The notes below the pieces were generated by a model, which worked only from the letters and a program-made list of their open reading frames with translations, had not been told where the DNA came from and searched no databases. Made by a program: the position numbers and the translations under genes. This document shows, one piece after another, positions 24,326-33,885 of a DNA stretch of 64,000 nt (position 1 is the stretch's first letter; every line of letters starts with the position of its first letter). The DNA lies in assembly GCA_029261715.1 (NCBI GenBank), contig JAJDAT010000012.1, positions 1 to 64,000 of the forward strand, written 5' to 3'. The DNA comes from Nitrospinia bacterium. Its GTDB lineage: Bacteria > Nitrospinota > Nitrospinia > Nitrospinales > JAJDAT01.

Positions 24326-26247
24326 AAGCTTGATTTTTTTCTATCTTGTAAAATCAAATCCAACTTTTTTTGAGCGCTTTTAACGCGATGGTGGAGTTTG
24401 TATTTTTTAAAAACTACTATGGACTTTTTGTAGTAGTCAACGGCTTTCATTTTATCGCCCTTTGCATACCAAGCCGCCCCTAAGTTGTTCCAATAAGTAG
24501 CTATATTTGGATGCTCGGAACCAAATGTTTTGAGATCAGAGTTGAGAGCCTTTTCATAATAAAAAATAGCTCTATCATATTGTCCCTTAGCTCGTAGCCC
24601 TCCTCCCAAATTATTCCAATCTGTAGCGACTGTAGGGTGATCAGAGCCAAAAGTTTTTAAGTCAGAAGCGAGAGCTTTTTTATAATAATAAATTGCCTTA
24701 TCGTAATTCCTTTTTAAATACCAAGCCGCTCCAAGATTATTCCAGCGAGTGGCGACATTAGGATGATTGGGGCCAAAAGTTTTTAAATCGGCGCTTAAAG
24801 CTTTTTCATAATAAGAAATGGCCTGACTCGAGTCTCCCTTAGCGTACCATGCGCTTCCCAAGTTATTCCAGCGAGTTGCTACTGTAGGATGACCAAGACC
24901 AAAGGTTTGTAAGTCGGAATTAAGAGCTTTTTCATAATAATTAATCGCTCTATCATACTGCCCTTTAAAGTACAGGGCCGCGCCAAGATTGTTCCAGCGG
25001 TCCGCAACGTTAGGATGGTTAGGACCATAAGCTTTCAAATCACCATCCAATGCCCTTTCGTAATAATCAATAGCGCGATCATATTCTCCAATTTTATTTA
25101 GAATATCTCCGGCGCCATTCAAATAATCCGTATTATTTGGGGCCAGTTTGACTGCCTCTTCGTAGTATTTTTGTGAATTAGAATAATCTAGATCAAGCTC
25201 ATAAACTCTCGCCTTGATGAAGCGAACTTCGGCAATCTTCGAAATACTTTTATCGTCCTTCTTTTCATTTTGAGAAAGAAACTTCAAAGCGGCTTTTCTG
25301 TTCCCCACCGCAACCAGACTATAGATTTTGTCTAAGAATGCTCCTTTTAAACGAGTTCTTAAATCTTGAATAATATCTTTTGAGCGCTCCTCGCTTGCCG
25401 ACAAAGCTTCCTCAACCTTTCTATTCACAGGTCTTTGCAAAAGCCTTTGTTTGATCCAAATATAAAGTTCGTCGTCAACTCCATATGGCTTAGCCATATT
25501 AGAATGGTTCTTCAAAAAACCTCTTGTCTGCCGAGCAAAATTAACAGCGGCGTTTTTTTCAACCACAACCCCAATAAAGGGAGTCCCATTTAGTTCATAA
25601 GCAGCCGCAAGGTTGAATGGTTCTCGATCTCGTTTTTCTAAAAACTCCCGCCGCCACCGGTCATTTAAATCGTCGATTGCAATTCCTTCCATCAATTCCT
25701 TCAAATGCGCGTTATCGCAAAGGAACTCCGGAAAGCGAACCAAACCGCTAGAAAAATTAGGAGAACTCAACAACGCCACAGTTCCCAATTTAATATCTCG
25801 ATAATTTTCCAAAATATAATAACGCGCCGCAACTCCTCCCAGACTATGAGCCACAAAGGAAATAGTTTTATAACGGCCCTTAACGCTATCTAAAACGGTT
25901 TTCAAACTTGCGGCGATTTGCCGAATGTTATACACCGTTCCGCAATCGCTTTTATAACCAAAAGAATAAACGTCGGAATTCTTAAAATCTGGATCTTGAC
26001 TCAATTTTTTTGGCCAGAAAAACTTCGAATCTTGAAATGTCCAGGTTTCAACAGGATCTCCTGAAAAACCATGAATAAACACAATCAGATTATCTGAGTT
26101 AGAGTTTTTAAATAAAACGCGCTTTTTAGATTTTCCAGGTCCTTTCGCTAAATAATCGGATTGAAGATTCCTCTTACCAACACAACCTAGAGAAACCAAA
26201 AGCAGCGAGACCATTAAAATTGAAAAAAAAGTTCTCAAAAAGTTCAT
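24322..26247 (-). CDS. Lipoprotein alpha/beta-hydrolase with kinesin-light-chain-like TPRs
   Basis: A 641-residue lipoprotein when started at 26247 (signal peptide with lipobox LVSLGC); a start at 26280 would add 11 residues. Residues about 50-300 form an alpha/beta-hydrolase (IVFIHGFSGD oxyanion strand, nucleophile elbow VAHSLGG), resembling PGAP1-like lipases and esterases. A helical linker follows, then at least six 42-residue TPR_12 units with the signature FG..HP.VAT.WNNLG. The enzyme probably faces the periplasm or cell surface and uses the TPRs to dock a partner. The repeats are nearly identical in DNA (126-base period). Ends in TAG. Confidence 0.88.
   Translation of the reverse strand: MNFLRTFFSILMVSLLLVSLGCVGKRNLQSDYLAKGPGKSKKRVLFKNSNSDNLIVFIHGFSGDPVETWTFQDSKFFWPKKLSQDPDFKNSDVYSFGYKSDCGTVYNIRQIAASLKTVLDSVKGRYKTISFVAHSLGGVAARYYILENYRDIKLGTVALLSSPNFSSGLVRFPEFLCDNAHLKELMEGIAIDDLNDRWRREFLEKRDREPFNLAAAYELNGTPFIGVVVEKNAAVNFARQTRGFLKNHSNMAKPYGVDDELYIWIKQRLLQRPVNRKVEEALSASEERSKDIIQDLRTRLKGAFLDKIYSLVAVGNRKAALKFLSQNEKKDDKSISKIAEVRFIKARVYELDLDYSNSQKYYEEAVKLAPNNTDYLNGAGDILNKIGEYDRAIDYYERALDGDLKAYGPNHPNVADRWNNLGAALYFKGQYDRAINYYEKALNSDLQTFGLGHPTVATRWNNLGSAWYAKGDSSQAISYYEKALSADLKTFGPNHPNVATRWNNLGAAWYLKRNYDKAIYYYKKALASDLKTFGSDHPTVATDWNNLGGGLRAKGQYDRAIFYYEKALNSDLKTFGSEHPNIATYWNNLGAAWYAKGDKMKAVDYYKKSIVVFKKYKLHHRVKSAQKKLDLILQDRKKSSF
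24470..25100 (-). repeat. Five 126-base tandem coding repeats (TPR_12)
   Basis: Equivalent blocks (for example the segment reading ttattccagcgagt) recur at about 24490, 24612, 24738, 24864 and 24990. The DNA similarity is high enough for recombination to add or delete units, so copy number may vary between strains or be collapsed in assemblies. Confidence 0.75.
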
Positions 26248-26280
26248 TTCGCTAACATTCAGCTTTAAATTAAAAAACAT

Positions 26281-26818
26281 TTATCTATATAATTCATCCA
26301 AGTTAAACAAAAAAACCACTAAAGTTTTAATGAAACTTAAGTAATTTTGCAACTTTCTACTATCAAATAATATCGTCATTTATTGTAACTTGATAAATTA
26401 AGCATTTGTCGACCAAAATCCAAAGAATTAGTGAGAAAACTAAAAAGCTAATTTAGCCTTATTTCTATTTTTCTACTAATACCGATATCATACTCTGAAT
26501 TTTCTAATTAAAAATTCTATGCTCTTAAAGAAAAGCCTTATTAATTTGATTTATCCCTCTTCTAAATGACCATAAACCATTATTTTTAAAAAATTAATGG
26601 ACAGATGGAAACTTTTTGTTAATACTGTTCGTTCAAGCGAATATGATTAATTCAAGGCCTTTTTTTAATAGCGTTCCAGGTTAATTTTGACGCTCTTTCT
26701 CGAACTAACACTTTTAAGGTCTGTGATTTTTTTCTGAATCTCATAATCAAATATATGAAGAACATATTTGGTTTTTTCTACGCTTTACCAATTATTTATC
26801 GCCCCGTAACTAAACGAT
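26281..26818. other. Divergent intergenic region
   Basis: About 540 AT-rich bases between two divergent genes. No frame, strong hairpin or recognised site. Promoters of both genes must lie here. Confidence 0.4.
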
Positions 26819-29437
26819 TTGCCAGTGAATAAGATTAAAAAGATTAAAGTTATTGATGGGATTTCCTGGGTAGAAATTCCAGAAGCAGAGGTTTACATAC
26901 AATGCGGCTGCCCAGCTGATAGCGTCAAACACCTCATGAAACAGAGGCTAATCTCCTCTACTGAAAAAGATGGAGTTACCTTTGAATCTGGGCCTAACGT
27001 TATCCTCTTATCAGACGTAATGCTACAAGGCGGAGAGTTCAGCAATTTAGCGGAATTTCCAGTTCTTCAAATGCTTTATAAGCAAGGCATGATCCTACCG
27101 AATCATCCCAATAACACAGGGATAAAACCAATGATCATTGGGATAAAAGAGCAAGTCGAATCCCAATTGAAATACATTTATAGAGGAAACTATGGTTTAA
27201 ATTCCGAAGAAGAAATTATCGAAACAGGAATAGATCCAGAATTTGCCAAAGAACTGATGAACATGAAACTAAAGTTCGCCTTTGGAAAATTGCAACAGTC
27301 AGAAGACTTTTTGGATACTAGAGTCATTGAATCCGATCCGATTGAAATTCGTAACGGCGTCACCATACGGCGTTTAAGCCTTAACGTTTTCGAAATTAAT
27401 TACCGAAACGATTCGGTAACCGTGGATTTAAATCTATCTGGATTTGAAGGTTACGAAGCCGTTTATCCGCTCGGGTTTAATTTAGTCAGCCGCGATTATT
27501 TTTCAGTCATTCATTTAGGAGAAGGCGATGGTTGGGATATCAACCGGCCAAGTATGTCTAGTATTTTGATGTTCCACGGCAAAATATATTTGATCGACGC
27601 CGAACCAAATATCATCAATTGTCTTTTGGCTCTAGGGATCGGAATAAACGAAATTGACGGAATATTCCATACCCATTGCCACGATGATCATTTTGCAGGC
27701 TTAACCGCATTGATTCGCGCAGATCGAAAAATTAAATATTTTTCCACTCCTTTAGTCCGATCGTCAGTTGCGAAAAAATTAGCCGCTCTGGTCTCCATTG
27801 AAGAAAGTAGTTTCGAGAAATATTTCGACGTTCACGATATGGATTTCGATACTTGGAATCAAATTGAAGGTTTGGAAGTAAAACCTATTTTTTCGCCTCA
27901 TCCCGTAGAAACCAACATCCTCATTTTTAGAACGCTTTGGAAGGGAGGGTTCCGTTCCTACGCACACTTCGCCGATATAGTTTCGCTTAAAGTTTTGGAA
28001 AATATGATTCGACACGACTCTTCAAAACCAGGCATATCGGAAGCTTTCTATGAAAGAATTAAGAAAGATTATTTAACCGAAGCGAACTTAAAAAAGTTAG
28101 ATATTGGAGGCGGATTAATTCATGGAGACGCTGAAGATTTCAGAACCGATAAAACAGAAAAGATTGTTCTAGCCCATACGTCTTTATCTTTAGACGAACA
28201 GCAAAAAGAAATAGGTTCAGGAGCCGCGTTTGGAACAGTCGACACTTTAATTCCATCATACAAAGATTACGTCTGGCAATTCGCCCACAAATGCTTTAGA
28301 AGTTATTTTCCAACAGCTCCAGAACACCAAATTCAAATACTGCTGAACAACGAAATCGTCCAATTTAATCCTAAGACCATAATATTAAAAGAAGGCGAAT
28401 TAAAAGACGAAATTCCTTTAATATTGACAGGTAACATCGAAGCCATTCAACCCGGCAAAGCAAGGCACTTGTTATATCCTGGGACCCTAGTGGGAGAATT
28501 ATCGGCAATGTTCAAATCGCCATCTTTGCAAACCTACCGCACTATTGGCTTTGTTCAGGCTCTCAATATACCGATCGATCTTTACACAGAATTTATCATA
28601 CTCAATAACCTTTACAATGAAATTGAAAGATTCCAAACAGTACGCGAATTTTTGAGTTCTACTTGGCTTTTTGGAGAAGGCATTTCCTTCCCAGTGAATA
28701 AGGAAATTTATAAAGCAACCCAAGTCCGTTTTTATAAAGCAGGGGAATTCCTTAGCAAACTCAATCCAAAATCAATCTATATTGCCGAAGAAGGACTCTT
28801 AGTGCGCTTCAAGGAAAAAACGGTAATAGAAACATTAAGACCTGGAGACTTTTTTGGAGAAGAAACAGCCCTTTTTGACAGCTCGCAACTTTTTCAAATC
28901 CAAACGCTTGAACCAACAATTCTCTATGAAATTCCCGGCGAATTGCTTGGAGATATCCCAATCATTCGCTGGAAACTGTTTGAATCATTTGAAAAAAGAA
29001 AACGTTTGAACCTTAAATTGGAAGCCAGCGACAGCAATTTTTTCTACTGGAAAGACTGGTATAAAATTGGGATTCCTCAAATCGACGATCAACATAAAAA
29101 GTTAGTCGAACTCGCCGTCGAACTTTGTAAAGCCGTTAACGCTAAAAAATCAAAAAAAGAAATTAGCGCCACGTTAACCTCACTAATCGACTACACCAAA
29201 TTTCATTTTGATATCGAAGAGCAATTGATGGGCGGCAATAATTACTCAGAATTTGAAAAACATGTTGAACGACATAAAGAGCTAATAAATAGTATTCAAA
29301 GCTTGCACTCAAGGTTAGACAATGAGGATGACGAATTAAACTTAGCTGACTTTTTCACAAAATGGCTGATCGATCATATTTTTAAAGATGACAAAAACTT
29401 CAGCGCCCACCTGAAGAAAGAAGAAATTTACTTTTAG
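26819..29437 (+). CDS. Metallo-beta-lactamase / double cNMP-binding / bacteriohemerythrin fusion
   Basis: An 872-residue cytosolic protein. The start is uncertain (TTG 26819, or GTG 26825; neither has a good ribosome site). Residues about 220-480 form an MBL-fold domain with the metal motif HTHCHDDHFAG and further ligands (FSPHP, YAHFAD, IHGDAED). Two cyclic-nucleotide-binding-like domains follow: about 500-600 (KEGELKDEIPLILTGNIE, GTLVGELSAMF) and about 650-745 (AGEFL, LRPGDFFGEETALF). The end (about 755-868) is a bacteriohemerythrin with all diiron ligands (DDQH, FHFDIEEQ, H...H, DHIFKDD). The fusion joins oxygen or NO sensing, nucleotide-type regulation and a hydrolase or oxidoreductase fold. 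The substrate is unknown. Ends in TAG. Confidence 0.88.
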   Translation: MPVNKIKKIKVIDGISWVEIPEAEVYIQCGCPADSVKHLMKQRLISSTEKDGVTFESGPNVILLSDVMLQGGEFSNLAEFPVLQMLYKQGMILPNHPNNTGIKPMIIGIKEQVESQLKYIYRGNYGLNSEEEIIETGIDPEFAKELMNMKLKFAFGKLQQSEDFLDTRVIESDPIEIRNGVTIRRLSLNVFEINYRNDSVTVDLNLSGFEGYEAVYPLGFNLVSRDYFSVIHLGEGDGWDINRPSMSSILMFHGKIYLIDAEPNIINCLLALGIGINEIDGIFHTHCHDDHFAGLTALIRADRKIKYFSTPLVRSSVAKKLAALVSIEESSFEKYFDVHDMDFDTWNQIEGLEVKPIFSPHPVETNILIFRTLWKGGFRSYAHFADIVSLKVLENMIRHDSSKPGISEAFYERIKKDYLTEANLKKLDIGGGLIHGDAEDFRTDKTEKIVLAHTSLSLDEQQKEIGSGAAFGTVDTLIPSYKDYVWQFAHKCFRSYFPTAPEHQIQILLNNEIVQFNPKTIILKEGELKDEIPLILTGNIEAIQPGKARHLLYPGTLVGELSAMFKSPSLQTYRTIGFVQALNIPIDLYTEFIILNNLYNEIERFQTVREFLSSTWLFGEGISFPVNKEIYKATQVRFYKAGEFLSKLNPKSIYIAEEGLLVRFKEKTVIETLRPGDFFGEETALFDSSQLFQIQTLEPTILYEIPGELLGDIPIIRWKLFESFEKRKRLNLKLEASDSNFFYWKDWYKIGIPQIDDQHKKLVELAVELCKAVNAKKSKKEISATLTSLIDYTKFHFDIEEQLMGGNNYSEFEKHVERHKELINSIQSLHSRLDNEDDELNLADFFTKWLIDHIFKDDKNFSAHLKKEEIYF

Positions 29438-29477
29438 TCAATCTTACTAAACATCGCCATTCACTCATCTATAAATA

Positions 29478-29500
29478 AAAAAAAGGCTCTCCGTAGAGCA
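29478..29500 (-). terminator. Intrinsic terminator of the DUF1835 gene
   Basis: Read on the minus strand: gctct-acgg-agagc stem, then a run of eight T. It lies about 130 bases after the stop of the minus-strand gene and 40 bases beyond the stop of the convergent plus-strand gene. Confidence 0.6.
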
Positions 29501-29626
29501 GTCCTCTTTCAAAAAAGTATAAAATTTTCTTTTAAACGTTTTTCTTCTTATTAAAATTTTCTCTTATCTCATTATTTTTTTAGATTTGTTTTGTTTTATT
29601 AATCTACAAAAATTTTGTAAATTTAT

Positions 29627-30619
29627 TTAACCAGTCAAATTAAGCTTGTTAAGTTGGCTATCCCACCGCCAACAACTTTCTGGTAATAAATGCGTTCCTC
29701 CAAGCCATCGATCAACTCCGTTTTCAACGATCAAATCCGAATCTCCATTTAACACTCGGCGACCAAATTCAGTAATAGTCGCTTCTTGAGAAATATAAGC
29801 TTTTTGCATTTCAATATCGGCGTCAAAAGGAAAACTTTGCGTATAAGTTCCAGTAACAGCAGGTCGAGTAGCTTTTGACAAACCGTCAAGCCATATCCAA
29901 AAAGACCAATCCCCCATAAACAAGGCTTCTTCGCAATCGCTAACCTTCTTAAATAAACGTCCTACTTGCATCGGTCCTTCTTTTTTTAAGATATCAAGTA
30001 TCTGCTTTTCTGTACGAGAAAGCCCAGTAATATTATCGGGAAGCTCTTGTAGAAGTCTTCGAATAATCGGCTCAAGGTAAGGTAAAGCGCTTGTATCTTC
30101 ATCTAATAAACAAGCGCTTGCTTGCGGAGAAGATTCACGAAATGCAGCCCAAGCCCGCTTCGCTAAATCAAATTGGACGTCTGTAATAAGAGTTTCAAAT
30201 TTGGAAAATCTTTTAATACTTTGCGGAGTTTGCATTCCTAAATAATCGTCTGCCTGTATCAACCAAATATTATCTAAAGCGGAACTCCCGGAGAAATGAT
30301 CGAGTATTTGCAATAATTGAAGTTGATCGTAAAGATCGTGCTCAAACCAAAGCGAAATTTTTTCGTACGCTTCCGCATTTTGAATCCTTTGGTTGCGGTC
30401 ATAGAATTGGTTTATAGTTTCTTCGTAATTCCCCCAGTTTCGCGAAGCAATAAAACGTGCCCGCGCCTCAGATAGTTCATCAATATTCAAGCTCGCGGGA
30501 ACTGGACCGTCATGCAAAACATCGCGCCAAGGCAATACATTATCGCCAAAACCAGCTTCAATCAGTAATTCCGCCGCCGAATCGCCATTGGTTATTATTA
30601 AAGTTCGCTCTGTTGTCAT
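29627..30619 (-). CDS. DUF1835 domain protein
   Basis: A 330-residue cytosolic protein. The N-terminal 120 residues match the DUF1835 pattern: LIITNGDSAAELL, LPWRDVLHDGPVP, ELSEARARF, LWFEHDLYDQLQLLQIL. The C-terminal half has a winged-helix-like segment (RTEKQILDILKKEGPMQVGRLFKKV). The family is widespread, often near stress or lineage-specific genes, and has no established activity. It is a single gene with its own terminator. Confidence 0.85.
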   Translation of the reverse strand: MTTERTLIITNGDSAAELLIEAGFGDNVLPWRDVLHDGPVPASLNIDELSEARARFIASRNWGNYEETINQFYDRNQRIQNAEAYEKISLWFEHDLYDQLQLLQILDHFSGSSALDNIWLIQADDYLGMQTPQSIKRFSKFETLITDVQFDLAKRAWAAFRESSPQASACLLDEDTSALPYLEPIIRRLLQELPDNITGLSRTEKQILDILKKEGPMQVGRLFKKVSDCEEALFMGDWSFWIWLDGLSKATRPAVTGTYTQSFPFDADIEMQKAYISQEATITEFGRRVLNGDSDLIVENGVDRWLGGTHLLPESCWRWDSQLNKLNLTG

Positions 30620-30749
30620 TTCATATTCTCTTTAATTAAAACTTCGTTTTCTTTTTCATATTTTAATCAATAAAAAAGGTTTTTTAGATTATAATTTTGG
30701 AAACAAACTTCAACCACTCACTCTATTCAATCCCTCGGAAAAAAATACG

Positions 30750-31817
30750 TTGGCGTCGCAACATCCAAACTCCTTTCCATCTAAAAAAAGAAAGCTTTCT
30801 CTAATTGCGTTATATATTTTTGGTTACGCTCTTTTAGGATGGATTTGCATTGAAGTATATTTTCAACAAAAATTCTGGCATGGCGTGGTTTCTCAGTTCG
30901 ATTCGGAATTGGGCTGGACAGCTATTCCAAATCAATCTCACACTCATAATGGAAAAACTTACACGACAAATTCATTAGGGTTTCGATCAGACCCCGTCGA
31001 CTTTTCTAAAGGGCACATTCTTGTATCTGGAGATTCCGTCGCCTGGGGCGATGGAGTTAACGATAACGAAACAGTAACCGCTTTTCTGAGTAAAAAGTTT
31101 TCGAACTATCAAACTCTCAATTTAGGCGTCAACGGCTTTGGGATCGACCAATCTTACTTACGTCTAAAAAAACATATCGGCAAACTTAAACCCCAATTAA
31201 TAGTTTTCATGGTCTATTCAGGAAACGATTTGTGGGATACATCCAATAATACCCGCTATGGAAAAAGTAAACCTTTATATACTTTAAAAAAAGAACAAAC
31301 CAAACCGTTTGGCTATAAATTCCGAATAGCCGCCGACGATATCATACTAACGAACAAAACCATCTCCCGATTTTCCTGCTCTAATTTATTCTCACGCTCC
31401 TGGCTTCTCAGCCTGGCGCTATTTGAAGATATCCGACGATCCCTGTGTGATCAACAAATGCTTAAAGAAGGAGAACACCTTTATGTATTCGTATCGCTTC
31501 TTTTAAAAATAAAAGATTTGGCTAACGCAAATAACTCGCAAGTTTTATTCCTACTATCGCCCTCCAAAAGCGACTTTATATTTACCGCTAACCAAGAATC
31601 ATCTACCTACAAAAAAGGTCTAATTACGTTACAAGACGTATTTAGTCAATCGCAGTTACCCTATATTGACTTTTACAAAAGAGCTGAAGAAGAAAAATTG
31701 AATGTAGAGGGACTTTATAATCCAAACGACAACGCTCACCTATCCCCAATTGGCAACAGATTATTGGCCGAAATGATTTACGACTATTGGAATCTAAATA
31801 TTAAAGGCAAAGATTAA
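30750..31817 (+). CDS. Membrane-anchored SGNH/GDSL hydrolase
   Basis: A 355-residue protein with a TTG start and a gga ribosome site. An N-terminal membrane anchor spans about residues 17-37 (LIALYIFGYALLGWICIEVYF). The SGNH blocks are visible: I, VSGDSVAWGDG (Ser nucleophile near residue 95); II, NLGVNGFG; III, YSGNDLWD; V, DNAHLSPIG (Asp and His). Enzymes of this group act on esters such as O-acetyl groups of envelope polysaccharides, with the catalytic domain in the periplasm. The substrate cannot be set. It stands alone between convergent or divergent neighbours. Confidence 0.9.
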   Translation: MASQHPNSFPSKKRKLSLIALYIFGYALLGWICIEVYFQQKFWHGVVSQFDSELGWTAIPNQSHTHNGKTYTTNSLGFRSDPVDFSKGHILVSGDSVAWGDGVNDNETVTAFLSKKFSNYQTLNLGVNGFGIDQSYLRLKKHIGKLKPQLIVFMVYSGNDLWDTSNNTRYGKSKPLYTLKKEQTKPFGYKFRIAADDIILTNKTISRFSCSNLFSRSWLLSLALFEDIRRSLCDQQMLKEGEHLYVFVSLLLKIKDLANANNSQVLFLLSPSKSDFIFTANQESSTYKKGLITLQDVFSQSQLPYIDFYKRAEEEKLNVEGLYNPNDNAHLSPIGNRLLAEMIYDYWNLNIKGKD

Positions 31818-31843
31818 AAAAACTAAAACCAAAGCTAATTGGA

Positions 31844-32353
31844 CTACTCGCCGTAATAAACTTTCCAAATAGCCGCAAGGCCGATAACAATTAAAATGAT
31901 GAGAAAGACTAAAGCGTCTGTGGTGGGTTTAGCTTGGTTGGGGGGAGCATTATTCGCTTCTTTCTGGCTATCCTCTTTATCTCCTGAAACTTCAGGCTTT
32001 TGCTCTCCAAGTTCTTGCGATCTGCCGCCAATCAGGAGACAGTCTCTTTCATAATCAAAAGCCTTATAAGGAGCTATCGTTTCATTAACAACGCTCATCA
32101 ACTCGGCAAACTCTAACTCGAACAAGCCAGGGTCTTTTCCCTTATAAGAAGCAAGGTTTTCTTGGCACGATTCATCCGCAGAAATGATGTCGCTAACCAC
32201 AAAAAAGGCAACCGACTCAAACTTTCCATTTTCAGTAGAACCATTCAACTCTTCCAGTTTCTCGTCAATAGAAAGTTCCGACCTACCAACTTTGAAAACG
32301 TTGTCTCCAAGTTTCCTATTTTGGACTATATAAATAATTCCATATTGAGGCAT
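31844..32353 (-). CDS. Tail-anchored GIY-YIG-like (T5orf172/MUG113) protein
   Basis: A 169-residue protein. Residues about 3-85 fit the T5orf172/MUG113 variant of the GIY-YIG fold: GIIYIVQN, FKVGRS, EKLEELNGST. The helix Arg usual before ELN (RL.ELN) is Lys here. A polar linker (residues 110-145) and a C-terminal transmembrane helix (ALVFLIILIVIGLAAIWKVYY) make it a tail-anchored protein with the fold in the cytoplasm. Related domains occur in phages and mobile elements as DNA-binding or nuclease modules. Membrane tethering of one is unusual. It borders the replication module to its right. Ends in TAG. Confidence 0.75.
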   Translation of the reverse strand: MPQYGIIYIVQNRKLGDNVFKVGRSELSIDEKLEELNGSTENGKFESVAFFVVSDIISADESCQENLASYKGKDPGLFELEFAELMSVVNETIAPYKAFDYERDCLLIGGRSQELGEQKPEVSGDKEDSQKEANNAPPNQAKPTTDALVFLIILIVIGLAAIWKVYYGE

Positions 32354-32527
32354 TTTTATTTAAATCGCTTTTGATAATTTTCAAAACTCCATGAACACTT
32401 TTATTATAAAACTTATCTCAAAAATTTCGAATTTTTTTGCTAAATCAGGCGCTAGCTTTATGAATTTTCAATAAATCGCCACTTAAAATTGCTTAAAATC
32501 CAAAGCATATATCGCAAAAACATAGGT

Positions 32528-33199
32528 TTATTTTACTTTTCCCTTCTCCAACTTATTAACTTTATCTTCTAAATCGCGGACACGAGATTTAAGTTCAGAG
32601 TTTTCCCGGTATACTCCCAGTAATTCATCTTTAATCTTCTGAATCTCCGATTTTTCAAGTGGAAGCCCGCCACTTCCATTTAAAATCCAGTCGATACTTA
32701 CTTTATGCGTTTGGCAAAAAGTCAGAATCCGGCTTGCGGGAAAATATCCCTTCTTTTTATACGCTTCCATAGACTGCCTTTTAACGCCCAGTCTTCTGCC
32801 AACTTCTGAATCGCTGGCGGAATTTAACCTCAAAAACTCTTTAATTCGAGCCAAAGTCCCTTCATAGAGAAACGCCTCTTTTTCAGCAGACTGTAAACTT
32901 AAAATTGACATTTCTTTCTGAGCAATGTGGTCATCATACACCTTCTCGCTCGGGAAAAAATGCTTAGCTCCAATGCCAAATTTTACAAACTCCGGGTTAA
33001 AACCATTGCGGTAACAATACTGATCAACCTCAGGCTCTGGAAAAGAATCGCGTCGAATTCGCATTGCTAAAGAACCTTTATTTAGACCGATAAGTTCCGC
33101 TATTTCCTTATCTTTCCGCATGCCAGTCATCTCCTTTAGGCGATTCAAGGCTTCTATAAAGTTAATTCTTGTTATTTTATTTGTTGACATAGTTAACAT
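32528..33199 (-). CDS. Double CI-type phage repressor-like regulator
   Basis: A 223-residue protein (or 220 from the second ATG). It carries two copies of the Phage_CI_repr HTH: residues about 10-75 (DKEIAELIGLNKGSLAMRIRR, NPEFVKFGIG) and about 105-170 (DSEVGRRLGVKRQSMEAYKKKG, SIDWILNGSGG). A leucine-zipper-like coiled coil ends the protein (ELKSRVRDLEDKVNKLEKGK). No peptidase S24 domain is present, so RecA-driven self-cleavage is not expected. It is divergent from the replication-type genes, the standard position of a phage or plasmid master repressor. Confidence 0.85.
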   Translation of the reverse strand: MLTMSTNKITRINFIEALNRLKEMTGMRKDKEIAELIGLNKGSLAMRIRRDSFPEPEVDQYCYRNGFNPEFVKFGIGAKHFFPSEKVYDDHIAQKEMSILSLQSAEKEAFLYEGTLARIKEFLRLNSASDSEVGRRLGVKRQSMEAYKKKGYFPASRILTFCQTHKVSIDWILNGSGGLPLEKSEIQKIKDELLGVYRENSELKSRVRDLEDKVNKLEKGKVK

Positions 33200-33233
33200 T
33201 TGTGATTAAATTAAACCTATAAGCTTTAACTAT
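33189..33233. promoter_or_regulatory. Inverted operator candidate at the repressor promoter
   Basis: atagttaa (33189-33196) and ttaactat (33226-33233) are perfect inverted half-sites 29 bases apart, straddling the start of the CI-like repressor gene. They could bind the tandem-HTH repressor for autoregulation. Confidence 0.4.
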
Positions 33234-33423
33234 CAGGCCGCGTTCACGGCCCCTAATAACAACAAACTTTGCTCCAGCAAGATGCAAAAACCTAAACAAA
33301 TACGACAGATTAGGTTCTTCCGTTGGGGTTTTAGTTTTCAACTATTTTAACTTTGGCTGCATTAATAAATTCAGCGTTAACGCCACAAAGTATTGCGTGC
33401 TCAAATATTGAGGTAAAACAAAC

Positions 33424-33813
33424 ATGAAATCAAGCGAAAGAGAAAGAATTTTAAAAGAAATCAGGAACTCACAACCCCAAGAGCAAAAAGACGAAGCGAT
33501 CAAAAAAACCAAGAACTGTATCGATAACTTGAAAACCGCTTACTCTGAGCTAAAAAAACTGAAATTTATATCGACAGAAAAGGATTTAGAATTAATTCAA
33601 AAAATTCGAACCGACTTTGAAACAATAGTTACGGATTTAGAAAAAATAGACGACGAACTTTTAGATCCACTCTTTGAAGAAGCCAGGGAAGAATACGAAT
33701 TAGAAATAGAACGCGAAGATCCAGATAACTGCCCCTTGTGCGGCTATCCGCTTTACTTCCTAGACGGCGATACAATGTATGAGGCTGATCATGTCGAATG
33801 CTTCATGAATTAG
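33424..33813 (+). CDS. Coiled-coil protein with C-terminal zinc ribbon
   Basis: A 129-residue acidic protein with a gaggt ribosome site 10 bases upstream. Residues about 1-100 are a long charged helix or coiled coil. The end holds a zinc-ribbon-like motif, CPLCGYPL...EADHVEC. It is the first gene rightward of the repressor, where early phage or plasmid genes usually sit. No family is recognised. Ends in TAG. Confidence 0.7.
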   Translation: MKSSERERILKEIRNSQPQEQKDEAIKKTKNCIDNLKTAYSELKKLKFISTEKDLELIQKIRTDFETIVTDLEKIDDELLDPLFEEAREEYELEIEREDPDNCPLCGYPLYFLDGDTMYEADHVECFMN

Positions 33814-33885
33814 CGTTAGTTAATCCAGCGTCGATTTGCCAATAACGGACAAAAGACTAAAACCGAACTTTAGAAAGACCTATCC

